The position numbers were made by a program, and so were the translations under genes. This document shows, in pieces, positions 45,901 to 56,575 of a stretch of DNA of 64,000 bases. This stretch comes from Escallonia rubra. Lineage: Eukaryota > Streptophyta > Magnoliopsida > Escalloniales > Escalloniaceae. The DNA is taken from contig JAVXUO010003095.1 of NCBI GenBank assembly GCA_033065855.1, positions 65,001-129,000 on the forward strand, in the 5' to 3' direction. The notes beneath the pieces are model-generated. The model made no database searches. It was not told where the DNA came from and saw nothing but the letters and a program-made list of their open reading frames with translations. The number at the start of each line of letters is the position of its first letter. The first letter of the stretch is position 1.

Positions 45901-46442
45901 AGAATCCCATGCCTCCCATTTTATTCTATAGACCATTAACTAACAAAAAGAAAAATATTTAGAAAACTTACCGGTAAACCAATCCTGATCGCCGAAAAAA
46001 GCGCTTCCTTCGATCCCTCCTCTTCTCTCTCGGTAAATCTCTCTCTCTCTCTCTCTCTCTCTGCCGCAAAGAGTCTCCAACAAAGTCGAGGACGGCTAAC
46101 CCTATAGTGTATGCATATATATGTAATAAACCCTAAATGGTAAATCACAAAAAGAACCCATTTACACTCACATTAGTCGCTAAAATTTTACCCGAGCTTT
46201 TTATTACTGCAAAATGGCCCGAAATAAATATTTACGATGGTATATTTGCTAGAAAATGTTTGATACGATATTCTGAATCCTTATTCATCGCTAAAAGTTT
46301 ACTCATAAAATTTTGGCCATAATAGTTACTAAACATTTAATTTGCCACTAAAAGTTGTTAGAAAATTTATCGGCGCTAAGAATAATATATTTGTTGCTAA
46401 TTTTTTTTTTTAAAATAACTCCAATAATATCGGGGTGTTACA
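42921..46442 (-). mobile_element. Complete solo LTR, gypsy family X, 3522 bp
   Basis: Ends TGTAACATCCCGG and CGGGGTGTTACA, with perfect 5-bp duplications TTAGA (42916-42920 and 46443-46447). It aligns in order with the LTR at 33232 (gagcccagtaaggtcgcac, cagaccatccttatggctccc, ggtctaacgtattatact, CA-rich tract, final tatcggggtgttaca). It has a private 57-bp tandem duplication at about 43826-43912 and a ctctctct run at 46038-46062. Open frames in its CA-rich part (45053-45901) are low-complexity; one contains the N at 45274. It splits the chromovirus gag. Confidence 0.88.
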
Positions 46443-46760
46443 TTAGACCCGTATCTCCCAACACCTGCGCAATATTCAACATCTTCTGGGGTTGCTAAAC
46501 TTGTTGAGCACCTATAACATTACCTTCACTCACTGCTTTTCGCACTTTTGTATTTACAGTTAGATTTCTACTCATATGGCTCATTTCATCTCCAACTTGC
46601 TGGAGTATCTGACAAGCCTCCAGTAATCCACTAATGGTCAGATAATTATTATTTCCAGTGGAATGCTTTTCTAAATTTACTTGTGGGTTGTCCCCATCCT
46701 TACCTTTAGCATTAAACTCAGGATTATTCCTTCTTTGAGTTCCTTCATCGGCCATTTCTA
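46443..46760 (-). pseudogene. Chromovirus gag, 5' part
   Basis: A start codon at 46755 opens an 87-codon frame beginning MADEGTQRRNN, with Asn/Gln-rich and coiled-coil-like text (ILQQVGDEMSHMSRN). This fits the N-terminus of a chromovirus Gag by position: 150 bp after the primer binding site and before the Gag core resumed at 42915. On its own the sequence has little domain signal, so the assignment rests on context. Confidence 0.65.
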
Positions 46761-46906
46761 TATTGTTTCCTTGATTTCGTACTCCGTGCTCTCTCTATGT
46801 TATAGGCCTACACACAAAACTCCATATAAGTACCCCCACACAATATACAATAATTAATAATCACTAACCACACCAGGCCTTAAGATCTTATCCCAGCCTT
46901 TAACTA

Positions 46907-46919
46907 CACTCTGATACCA
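46907..46919 (-). other. Chromovirus primer binding site (tRNA-Met type)
   Basis: The minus strand reads TGGTATCAGAGTG, matching the 3' end of initiator tRNA-Met over the first 11 bases. It begins 4 nt inside the 5' LTR end at 46924. Confidence 0.85.
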
Positions 46920-46923
46920 CAAC

Positions 46924-48901
46924 TGTTATGCCCCAACTTAGGATTACCTTAACCCGATTGGAATATTACGACACAACTGCTAATCATATCATTTTGATAG
47001 TACAACTCATTCTAACTCGCTTGGTAATTAACCCATATTATACAAAATTAAAGAGTTAGCTGTTACAAAACACACCTAGCAAGCTCTATGTCAGATCTCA
47101 GAGTTGACATACTGTTCTATATTAAGTACAACATAGTTCATAAATGTAGAAGTATCCCATTGCCGATCTTTTTGCGCCTCACGCCTCTTCCTTGCCTTTC
47201 GAGGGACCGGTTCCCTTACCGAAAATATTGTTGGTAAAAACCCGTCAACCCACTAGCTCAATAAGGTAATCAAAGACATTTAATGTAACTTTCAACTGAA
47301 CAATATTGATAATGCACGCTATTGCAATTTAATCGCATTAAGCAGTTCTACATGTGCACGTTACATATATCAAACGTTAACACTTAGTTGAGCATTACAA
47401 GAGTTTATCATTCTCGAATTCAGCCCCATCAATAGACCACATTTATGTCACCACACCCAGGATATAAGTTCACAATCTTTGCCTCAGCCAAACACAAAGT
47501 AACCGAAAATAAATGAATATCGGGACTATCTTGAGTAACAGTCGCAGATACAAGTGATCGGTTCATACGCTGCACAGATACTCAAACACAATCAAATCAA
47601 CCCCAATCATTTGAAAGGGGTGACATAACAATCATCAACAATATATCAACCATCTCTTACAATGAAAGGATGTAACATTCTCATGTGCAAGCAAACAGAT
47701 CATTTCGTACATGTAGTTGTTGTAATCTTCATTTAGTTGTACCATAAAACTTAGCTATCAAAAATTTAGTCATTTTCATCATGTAACATTATCTTCATAA
47801 CATCTTGAACATGTAATTTAATCATTTGTATTTAGCAAATGAGCTTCAATTATAGAATTTAACAAACATGTTCAAAACCATATTCTGACCATGTCTAATT
47901 TAACATAACTTCATAATTCACATGTATCATAACCTATTTCAATTCTTCCATAATCTCTAATATGTTAAACATGTTTAGGTTCACTTATTAACAAGTCTCT
48001 AACAAGTATTCAAAAGTTTGGAAAAAATTCATACTAAAGAATTATGCTAACATAACATATATCCATATTCATGTCTTAGAAGCCCATTAAAAAACCTTTA
48101 ATTATCTTATCTTAAAGAAGAGATGAAAGAACCAAATTTTCAGATCTTAAACACCTCCAAAGACTCTTCAAAACAGGTTGTAAACACTGTTTGAAGCTCA
48201 CCTAAACTTTCCAAATTAACTGCTTAAGTTTCCCTTTAAAAAACAAGTTTTAATTCTAGATTTTGTAAGGTTTTTAGTTAATTTTCTCGCATTTTTCTCT
48301 TAAAAAACGAGGTAACAGAATCTAAGCATGTCAATTAGGTTTCTTAACTGAAATTAGAAGCAAGGAGGAGGTGTCAACTGGAGGTGAAGAGGTGGATCAG
48401 TCAAGCATGATGAGGCTCTAAACACGAGGTGTCAAGACAAGGTTCTGCCACCTAGCAAGCACGACAAGGCTCAAGCATGACAAGGCTCGAAGCACGATGA
48501 GTTACGACAGTATGTTGACATGTTGCAAGCACAAGGTGACACAATTCTGTGCAAAAAGCACAAACAATTCGCAGGCAATCTAGTTAACAACCGCTTAGTC
48601 CCAGTTAGAGTTTTTACCTTTTTTTTTCAACTCTTCTAAAAATAATTTTCGTTATTCAAAGTGGTCATTTTAAGTTTCTAAACATCAAACATAATTGCAT
48701 TAGTGTTCATACATATTCTTTTCCATTTTTAGCACTATGTTCACATTCTTAGACAATATACTCCGTTCACGGTGTTTAACGTATAACATACATTCAGATA
48801 TGTTATAACACATAGTTCATCATAACCATTTTCACATAGAGTGATGCATCTAATCATACTTAAACATGTAATCAAAGCATATGAAATGTTGGGTTCTCAC
48901 A
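46924..48901 (-). mobile_element. Chromovirus 5' LTR, 1978 bp
   Basis: Minus-strand reading TGTGAGAACCC (48901) to GGGGCATAACA (46924). The first 0.36 kb is shared with the truncated 3' LTR at 38078-38452. It contains gtgggttgacgggttttta (complement at about 47245-47263). The flanking base pairs show no matching target duplication because the partner end is deleted. Confidence 0.8.
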
Positions 48902-48919
48902 CTCAGAGTCTTTCTCTTG

Positions 48920-50688
48920 TCACCAGATGGGCTCATACCCTTCGGTTTTCTGTTTCGGGTAGATCGGTATAATCCATCGAGGGAATGAAATACCCTTGGC
49001 CATATCATCCTCTTTCTTCCCCTTGCCTTTCTTCTCCGGGCTACCCTTTCTATTTATATTTTCTACAACCATTATGAGTTCAAGGGAGCCGGCCCGATCT
49101 TCTGTCACGAATGCCTCATAGATTCAAAGATCGTTCAGCCGTTGTAGGAAGGTCACTGGAATCCCCCAAAGCAAGGTCTACCTTAGCCCCCTATCCAGCT
49201 CCATCGTGTGGTACATCTCGCCAGGAAAAGCCGTCGGTATCCTGAAACATAAATCCTCCATGTGGTGCTGGGGCAGCACCCTATCTCCTAGGTTGAACTC
49301 TTCTTGCAATGGTCATTCCAATAGTATTTGGCACAGGGTACGAGCTAACTCCTCCGCATAGTCTCCCACTTGACTCCACCACCGAGACAAGGATTAGTGA
49401 GACCAAATAGGGAAAATATGAGAATTCAACAAGAATGCCTAAAAGAGAAAATTTACAAATTATGAAGATCATTTTCCAGGCACTCTCAATTCGTTGAAGC
49501 TACCTTGGTGTTCGAACATTAAGAACCTAGTCTACTCATCATTATAGTTCCACCAGGTCATCACCAGTATAGTCTCAGCCATATGCACCTTCCCCAAGCG
49601 AGGAGCACGATAACCCAAAACTTCAAAAGCCCAAATCTGTGAGAGCAAACATGGCACATGTGAGAATATGTCTAGAATGAGCATGGAATGATTGGGAAAT
49701 AATAAAAAAATCTTAGACATACCTTCCAAACATCCCAAAATCCCATGAAGCTAAGAGACTACCTCTGGAACATAGCACCCATCATCGGTATAGATAAGCC
49801 AGAAAGGTAGTACCCCACTCGTACTCCCTAATCTCCTCAATCACCTTAAGGGCACGAAGGTACCACAGCTAGATGGAGTCGTCTCGATTGCTAAATAGGG
49901 TTTCCTCTAAAATGTAAAGCAAAAAGACCTGGATGAATTAGTTAACCATCAGGAGCTCCACCCTCTCTAAAATCATGTGCTCGAGCACGGATGGTACCCA
50001 AGAGTATCGGCCCACCCTTCTTCAAGGATGGTTCGTAGCCAAGCAGACGGACCACAAGGTCCTAATCCTTATCAAGATCATGGTCCCAAGGAACGGACCT
50101 CCCTTAACCATGAACATCGTGATGTTAGTAAAATGGAATAAGGTAAGCGTGGCCTCCTCGAATGACATATGGAAGGTATTGGTGGAGTCCCACCAAAGCT
50201 CGGCAAGGCACAATAGTTTTTTTTTGCTCCGGGTAGAAGCATGCAACCCATCCAAAATGGGGCAAAAACATGTAGAGTCTATTCTACTTTTGATGGGGAT
50301 GGGGATTTTCGCCCAGCACTCTCTCACAAAGTTTGGGGAGCCACTACATCGCATATTCACGGGGAAGGGCTGCAAATTCGCAAAGCGAGGAAGAAAACTT
50401 AAAAAATAGTCCTCTTCATGGAAGAATTGCGTGAAAACCCTAATGCATGGGTCTTATCGTGCATGGGCATAGGGGGTGTTGGTGAAGCAAGGTGATATGG
50501 TGTGTGGTTAGATGAAAAATTCGAGCGAAATATACCTTATCCACAAAATAAAGAGCACTAAGATGAGTGCCTTGTTCTGGGGTGAGTAGAGATCGATTAT
50601 CGGCTTTGTTCTTCTGTCGAAATCTAGAGATCTTCTTGATTTGGGATCCCCCTTCGTGCCTTAAGTGATTTTCCACATAGTCATCCAT
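48920..50688 (-). pseudogene. Plant mobile domain (PMD) protein pseudogene, copy A
   Basis: PMD proteins are plant-specific, some derived from transposons, with roles in silencing (MAIN/MAIL family). Exon 1 starts at ATG 50688 (MDDYVENHLRHEGG, SRFRQKNKADN, LLTPEQGTHL) and ends at a donor-like gtatat near 50543. Exon 2 (about 50380-50022) has the PMD start: LCLAELWWDSTNTFHMSFEE and ATLTLFHFTNI. A later block reads LSQIWAFEVLGYRAPRLG (about 49640), then EELARTLC, GEMYHTMELDRGLR (about 49200) and a basic tail KKGKGKKEDDMAKGI (about 49020). Copy B at 52372-54791 is homologous block for block. Internal shifts and stops and a missing middle PMD segment mark it as dead. Confidence 0.78.
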
Positions 50689-50861
50689 GACTTTGCAAAA
50701 TTGAGAGGAAATCAGTGGTACGTATAGGCTAGGGGTGTGATTAGGGTTAGATTACATGACCTAGGACTCGTAGAGAGAGAAAAATCTGAGATAGGTGATG
50801 GTTGGATTCAATAAAAATGTGTGAAAAAAACCCTAAATTCACCATAAAACTGGGCGGCCAA

Positions 50862-51020
50862 ATCGGCTGATTTTGTTATTTAAGATGGTCAAGGTGATTG
50901 ACCAACTAGCCGGTTTTCATGTCCAAATTTCAAATTTTCTTAAAATCTGTTGACTAATTGGCCGATTTTCAATCTAAAATTTGAAATTTTACCTTTGTTA
51001 TGATCAACTAGCGGTTTTGG
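50862..51020 (-). promoter_or_regulatory. Palindromic CCGGCC-type repeat cluster upstream of PMD copy A
   Basis: Copies: gggcggccaaatcgg (about 50862), ttgaccaactagccggtt (about 50899), ttgactaattggccgatt (about 50949) and gatcaactagcggtt (about 51002), about 45-50 bp apart. The cluster is 170-330 bp upstream of the copy A start on the minus strand. It is the same motif family as at 31.9, 52.0 and 61.1 kb. Function is inferred. Confidence 0.45.
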
Positions 51021-51040
51021 AACCTTAAAAAAAAGGAATA

Positions 51041-51405
51041 TTTAGACACATACTTCTATGCTTGAGTGCTTTGAGCATTTGCACCTTCAATACAATTTTA
51101 CCTGCCTACACATTCGGCTTAATTCATGTTTTGTATGCCCTGGGGCATTGCCATCTAGCATTTGTATGCTTGCATGTCTGCCTGTTCATTTCCAATATTG
51201 CATCCCTGGCTGGTTGGTTGATGACCCAGATTTCTTCAAACTTCAGTGTTCCATTCATCAATCCTTGTATGATGTAAGACGAATACAAGATTTTGTGTTC
51301 GTTTCCGATCGCAATAGCATTCTTATTTCAAGTGAATTGATTTCTCCACAATCAAAGACCAACAAATTTATAACATTGTTGACACTGGCTCTTAGTTAAA
51401 CTTTC
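51041..51405. other. Unassigned stretch between the two PMD genes
   Basis: An open frame of 113 codons (51058-51399, plus) has no recognised motif, and its Cys/Leu-rich content follows from tgc/ttg words. It is probably untranslated retrotransposon sequence. Confidence 0.4.
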
Positions 51406-51845
51406 ACTTTGTTCGTCAACTCTTTAGAGTCGATTCGAGGGCTCCAGTAACGTTGAGAGTTTTTTTTATTTTTTTTTCGACCCTTTCAAATCGATTTGGG
51501 GACTCTGGCAACATACAAGATTCTCTTACATGTTTGGATGACCCTTTCAAATCGATTTGGAGGCTCCAATACCTAGACGTGACTTCTGTCTATTAACCAT
51601 CCAAACTTATTTGGTGGCTTCGTTTATAGACAAAAAAATTCTTTAGTATACTTTATGTCAACCCTTCCAAATCGATTTGGGGATTCTGGCAATGAGTTGG
51701 TTTGATATTCCTTTTACATGTCTAGACGACCCTTTCAAATCCATTTAGGGGCTCTAGTATCTAGACATGAGTTTTGTCCTTCGGCCATTAAAATCGATTT
51801 GGTGGCTATCATAGTAGGAAAAATTTCCTTAATACATTTCTAGAC
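51406..51845. repeat. Tandem repeat, 60-bp unit and 187-bp higher order
   Basis: Words of the type ccctttcaaatcgatttgg followed by ggctc or gactctgg recur at about 51480, 51540, 51597, 51660, 51729 and 51784. Units 1 and 4, 2 and 5, and 3 and 6 resemble each other most, giving two copies of a three-unit repeat of about 187 bp. Such repeats occur in the untranslated regions of Tat-type elements. Confidence 0.65.
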
Positions 51846-52015
51846 CACCAATCATTGTTATTATTGGTTATGGCTTTGAACAATATCCGTTTGTGTTATC
51901 GGAACACACAAAACTACAAAACTATACGGATGATGCAAACACAAGAAGCATACAGGTTTATCATCATGCATTTGACACATGGATGCAAAAGTTCTTTTTT
52001 TTTTTTTTGGTGGTT

Positions 52016-52190
52016 CAGAAATTAGCCGGTTGATCAGAGTGTAGGAAGGTTTTGAAAATCTGAAATTTTGGGTAAAACACCGGCCAATTAGTAAGCCACA
52101 TTGGGAATTTTGAAAATTAAAGAGTCGACAAACCGGCCGGTCAACCACGTTGACCAACTTAAATGACAAAACCGGCCGGTTCAGCCACCT
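52016..52190 (+). promoter_or_regulatory. Palindromic ACCGGCCGGT repeat cluster upstream of PMD copy B
   Basis: Copies: attagccggttgatcag (about 52021), acaccggccaattag (about 52077), aaaccggccggtcaacc (about 52132) and aaaccggccggttcagcc (about 52172); spacing 40-56 bp. The cluster ends about 180 bp before the copy B start codon, in mirror image to the cluster of copy A. Function is inferred. Confidence 0.45.
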
Positions 52191-52371
52191 AGTTTTGTGC
52201 ACAATTTTTGGGTTTTTTTTTTCCAAAAACTTTAAACCCAATCCAACAACGTTAATCTCTCTTAAATTTCTCTTTCCAAGACTTCAAGATTGTGTAATCT
52301 TACCCTAGTCACACTTCTATCATACATATTCACCCAATCTTCTTCCAATTTCTGTCAATTTCGTTGAAGAA

Positions 52372-54791
52372 TGGACAAGTACATTTAAACACGAAGAGGC
52401 CATGAGGGAGGTCCCCAGATCATGAAGATCTCTCGATTCCGACTAAAGAATCGGCTAGACAATCACTCCTTGCTGACTCTAGAGCAAGGAACCCACCTAA
52501 CCAAACATTTCTTTGCATAGGAGGTGAGTTTCGCTCGGATTTCTTCTCCTCAAATACACTATTTGACCTTGCTTCACACACACACACACACTATGCCCAT
52601 GCAAAGTAGGACTCACGTATAAGGTTTTTTTCATGCAATTTATGCACGAAACGAACGGTTGAGTTCTCTTCCTCGTTTTCCAATTTTGTAGCCCCTTCCT
52701 ATGAACTTGCACTATAAGGGCTCCCCTGGTTTCTTTAGAGAATGATGGACAAAAATCCCCGGACCCATCAAGGCTAGGATAGTCGATACGGGTTTAGGGC
52801 CTTTTTTGAATGGGTTGTACATCTTGACCCGAAGCAAAAGACACATTTTTTTTTCTCTAACTGAGCATTAGTGAGATTTTGCAAACACTTTTCACATGCT
52901 GTTCGAGGAGGCGATGGTCACCCCGTTTAACTTCATAAACAATATGGTTGTTCGTGCTCAAGGGAGGCCTGTACCTTGGGCTCATGATCTCGACAAAGAC
53001 CGGGACCTCATGTTGCAGTTGCTCGGCTATGAATTGTCTTATAAAAAGGGCGATTCCATCATGTTGGGCACCTTTCATGTGCATTATGAGAACATGGATT
53101 TGGAGGGGTTCGGGGACACAGTGATTAAGTAGTTTATCCGAGGGTTTTTGCTGTATGTTCTGGAGGAGACCATTTCTAGCAACAGGGATGATTATGTCCA
53201 GCCATGGTGCCTACAGGCTTTGGAGAGCATAGAGGAGATTGGCGAGTACGACTGGGGTACTCCCGCTCTGGCATATTTGTTTTGGTCTATAGGTGCAGTG
53301 TCCTGGGGACAGTCCCTCAGCTTCATGGGCTACTGTAACATTTGAGAGGTATGTCCATGCTACTAAAACTCTTTTTTGATTATTCTCATGCATGCTTTAG
53401 AATTTTTTCCTCACACGTGGGGCATGCTCGCAAATTTGGGCCTTCAAGGTCCTCGGTTCTCGTGCTCTTCAGTTGGAGGTGGGGCATACCAGCGAGACTA
53501 CACCGGTGATGTACCGGTGGAATGTCAGAGATGAGTGGGTTGGTGCACTTAAGGTGGTGTACTGGGTTAGCTTTAATAGGCTGCGAGCACGCCTGATAAG
53601 CAAGTCTAAAATTTTACTAACACATGCTCCTCGAATTCTTACCGTTTTTTCTCCTTTGTTTTAAGTTTACCTGTCTTGGTGGAGGACGATCGATGAGTAT
53701 CCTGAGGAGCTAGCCCGCATCTGGTGCTAGATACTGTTAGTAGGATACTCACAAGAGGAGTTCTACTCAGGAGTCATGATGCTTCTCTAGCACCATTAGG
53801 ATGTTCAAGTCCAAATTTGAGCTACCCTCCCGAGGAGATGTATCATACGACTGAGCTAGATAAGGGCTTGAGACAAAGACTTGTTAGTGGGATCGATACA
53901 TCCTTCCTACAGTGGCCGAACGATCCTCATGCTTACGAGGCATTCGTAAGAGAAGATTTAGCCAATCCTCTGACCTCAGAGTAGCTGAAAAAGGTACAGA
54001 GAGGGCGGCCCAAGAGAAAAAAAGGGAAAGGTAAAAAAGAGGCAAAGTAGGCTGAGGGCATCCCATTCCCTTTATGGAGAATGCTAGTCTTCTTGAGGGG
54101 GAATACTGAGGACATGTGCCAATTCCTAGGCCAGAGAAGGACTCCGAAGTGTTTGGCTTAAAGAAGCTAACCAAAATCCACACTATAAACTCTAGGCTTG
54201 AATGGATTGTTTAACCTTCTTATCTTTCCTGCTAGATTTTAATTTTCTGTTCTTTCTAAATGTAGGTCGCTTGCTCAATGCTCAGAGATGCATAACGAAT
54301 GATCAATAGACTTAAGGGCATGGGGTCTGGCTATCGGTGTATAGACCTTTGGAGAAGGCTACAAAGACGCCTACTCACACACCCTCAATGTCACCTTTGG
54401 GAGTTGGATTGAGTGGCTGAATGAGCTTTGTGTACCCCCCCCCCCCCCCCCGACCCCTGATAATGCTACTGCGACTCCTTAGGTGACCCCCATAGTTTTA
54501 AAGGGGAAGCGTGTGAAGACTAGAGCAATGACCTGGACGTTTCAAAAGAAAGTGATTGAACCAGAGCGGGCACCCTCTAAGGGTGAGGAAGTAACCACTG
54601 GGAGCAAAACGAAAGCTCCAGCTCTTCCACTACAACAAAGGATAAAATCATCTCAGATTGTCGAGGAAGAAGAACGTGCAAAGGTTGACGAGGAAGAAAT
54701 AGAGATCGAGGAAACTATGGAGGAGGCTGAAAGAAGAGCTAAGTGGGGAGGCCGAGAAGGAAGTCGAGGAAGTTTTGAAATTCAGCGGTGA
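52372..54791 (+). pseudogene. Plant mobile domain (PMD) protein pseudogene, copy B
   Basis: Exon 1 begins at ATG 52372 (a stop follows after five codons) with HEGG, KISRFRLKNRLDN and LLTLEQGTHLT, then a donor-like gaggtgagtttc (about 52519). After an intron, the PMD region is well preserved: NTFHMLFEEAMVTPFNFI (about 52885), GRPVPWAHDL, FIRGFLLYVLEETI (about 53137) and EEIGEYDWGTPALAYLF (about 53229), the hallmark G-x-Y-x-W-G PMD block. A later exon has QIWAFKVLGSRALQLE (about 53430), then EYPEELARIWC, EEMYHTTELDKGL (about 53835), a basic stretch near 54000 and an acidic Glu-rich tail (54650-54750). Stops at 52387, 53130 and 53982 and several shifts indicate a pseudogene. Confidence 0.8.
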
Positions 54792-56566
54792 AAAGAAGCA
54801 CAACCCCAAGAGAACCTGGAAGCTGTGAGGATTGTCTAGCTTAGGTTTTAGATGTTAGAGTAGGCCTAGAGTCCTTTAGAGACTTATTTCAGACATTTGA
54901 TGTAACCAAACATTTATTTTTCAGTCTTTTGAGTTAGAAACTACTAGCTAATCTCTCTACCTTAAAATTCTAAGGTTCATAATAGTGCTTTCACACGTTT
55001 TTATGACAAAAATTCCCTTTTAACTTCCAATGTATTACAACTAACCAGCCAACCCTTTCGTGCTGATAGGAACCGTCGTGAACATTAAGGGAAAATAGTA
55101 AAATGCACAAAGGAAGGAGTACCTTTTTTCTTGACCACTAAAATGTTTCGCCCATTAAAGAATATACAATCCCATGTAGCATCAAACAATATTCTAATCT
55201 CCAAAATTGTCTTGCCGGTACCGCAAAAACAATGCTCCAAGGATGGTGGCCACTCAGACTACGCCTTGGGCAAAATATGATTTTACTGGTATGCCTCCCT
55301 TTCATCTAGCTAAACCATCTACACCTTATCCGCTCGATTTCTTTTCCATGCATTGACTCATTTTATCTCTTTTTCTTTACTCTATCTTTAGCCTTTGCAC
55401 TACATGCAAGGTGTTTGACAATATTATATCCTTTGGTCTTTTATGTGTTCCCTGATCAAGTTACTGCATCTTAGCGCTGTTGAACTTCTTTTTTTGTTGT
55501 AACGTCACGCACATCAAAAGGGTTTTTTTTTTGAAGTAAATTGGTTGGAATTTGTCCTTAACAAAGATTCAATGCAATACCGTCAATTTACTCTAGCTTA
55601 GTTCTGGTACAATAGACACATGATGTTAGTATACGTGGTATTCATATATCGAAATATTGTTTGAAAAGATATCAACGTCAAGTCATATCTATAATACACT
55701 ACACTTCACGCTACATGAAGAAAAAATGAATCTTTTCAGAATACTATTACCAATCTTTTTGACAGATATTCTGCAGTCGTATTGACAAAAGTATTACAAA
55801 AATAACACTTCATCACAAAGACTAATCAAATATGATTTAATGAGTAAAACCTTTGGGACTTCTAATTCTGTTCTGTAAAATGAACCAATTTGGCCATGCA
55901 CTTCAAATGAATCGCATCCTTCTCCCATTGTTAGAGGAAGACAACCTCACTTTTTGGTATATTGCCTAACACGCTTCATTTTTTTTCTCTTTACCCTAAA
56001 GCATATAGCTAGCTCAAACTCCTAGATTGATACCACTTTTTTATTCTTGCAATTTGTTGGAAGAATAATTGTTAAGAGACGGGCTTCAACATGCTTCAAC
56101 TTCAGAACTTATACCATGGCCTATGTTTTTATCTCCTTTATATATCTTGCATTAGCTTGATATTCTTTAGTGCATCATCATTCCTCAAGTGGATATTTGC
56201 GGTGAATTCTTTCATTTAAGTGCCTCTTGTCATTCAACTTTGGCATCTTCTTTCATTATAAATTTGGTGTTCAATAGTAGCAAGAGTTGCTTTTGTTTGG
56301 GTCATTATGCTTATTAGGATACACAAAAGTATACAAATGAAGCGTTGGGTAGATATTATTGTGATATCGATATAAACCACAGAAGGACTGTCATGGAGAA
56401 ACTGTTTATGGTATAAATATTTGCTCAAGCAAGGGACCTCATCTACACTATTAGAGCTTTGTGTAGATAGTACTTTCTCCACGACGTATAAGTAAAAAAT
56501 TAAATGTGAAACTAGAACCCCTAAAGCTTAACCAGTACTATAAGGTAACTATGATTAGGTATGTGT
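54792..56566. other. No gene recognised; possible Helitron 5' end near 54951
   Basis: AT-rich. The word aatctctctacc at about 54950 would fit a Helitron 5' start (A followed by TCTCTAC), which could pair with the 3' end at 60942, but this is weak. Poly-C (18) lies just upstream at 54427-54444 within the PMD tail. Minus open frame 56234-56482 has no motif. Confidence 0.35.
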
Positions 56567-56575
56567 CAGAATTGC

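Larger units (their letters stand above)
38078..48901 (-). mobile_element. Ty3/gypsy chromovirus (Tekay/Del-like), decayed
   Basis: Minus-strand order: 5' LTR (48901-46924), primer binding site (46919-46907), gag, protease, RT, RNase H, integrase with a chromodomain-like C-terminus, truncated 3' LTR. This pol order is Ty3/gypsy, and the C-terminal chromodomain places it among chromoviruses. The gag is interrupted by a 3.5-kb solo LTR. It lies between a Tat protease on the left and a PMD pseudogene on the right. Confidence 0.85.

Noticed and set aside
45053-45901. Open frames in the second LTR, one spanning an N
   Set aside because: Same CA-rich composition artefact; not shared in frame with the copy at 35.4 kb.
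38078-48901. Integrated virus (pararetrovirus) instead of retrotransposon
   Set aside because: Has LTRs, a tRNA-Met primer site, an integrase and a chromodomain-like end, and no movement or coat protein motifs, so it is a Ty3/gypsy chromovirus.
51058-51399. 113-codon open frame between the PMD genes
   Set aside because: No recognised motif, and it overlaps sequence that looks like retrotransposon UTR.
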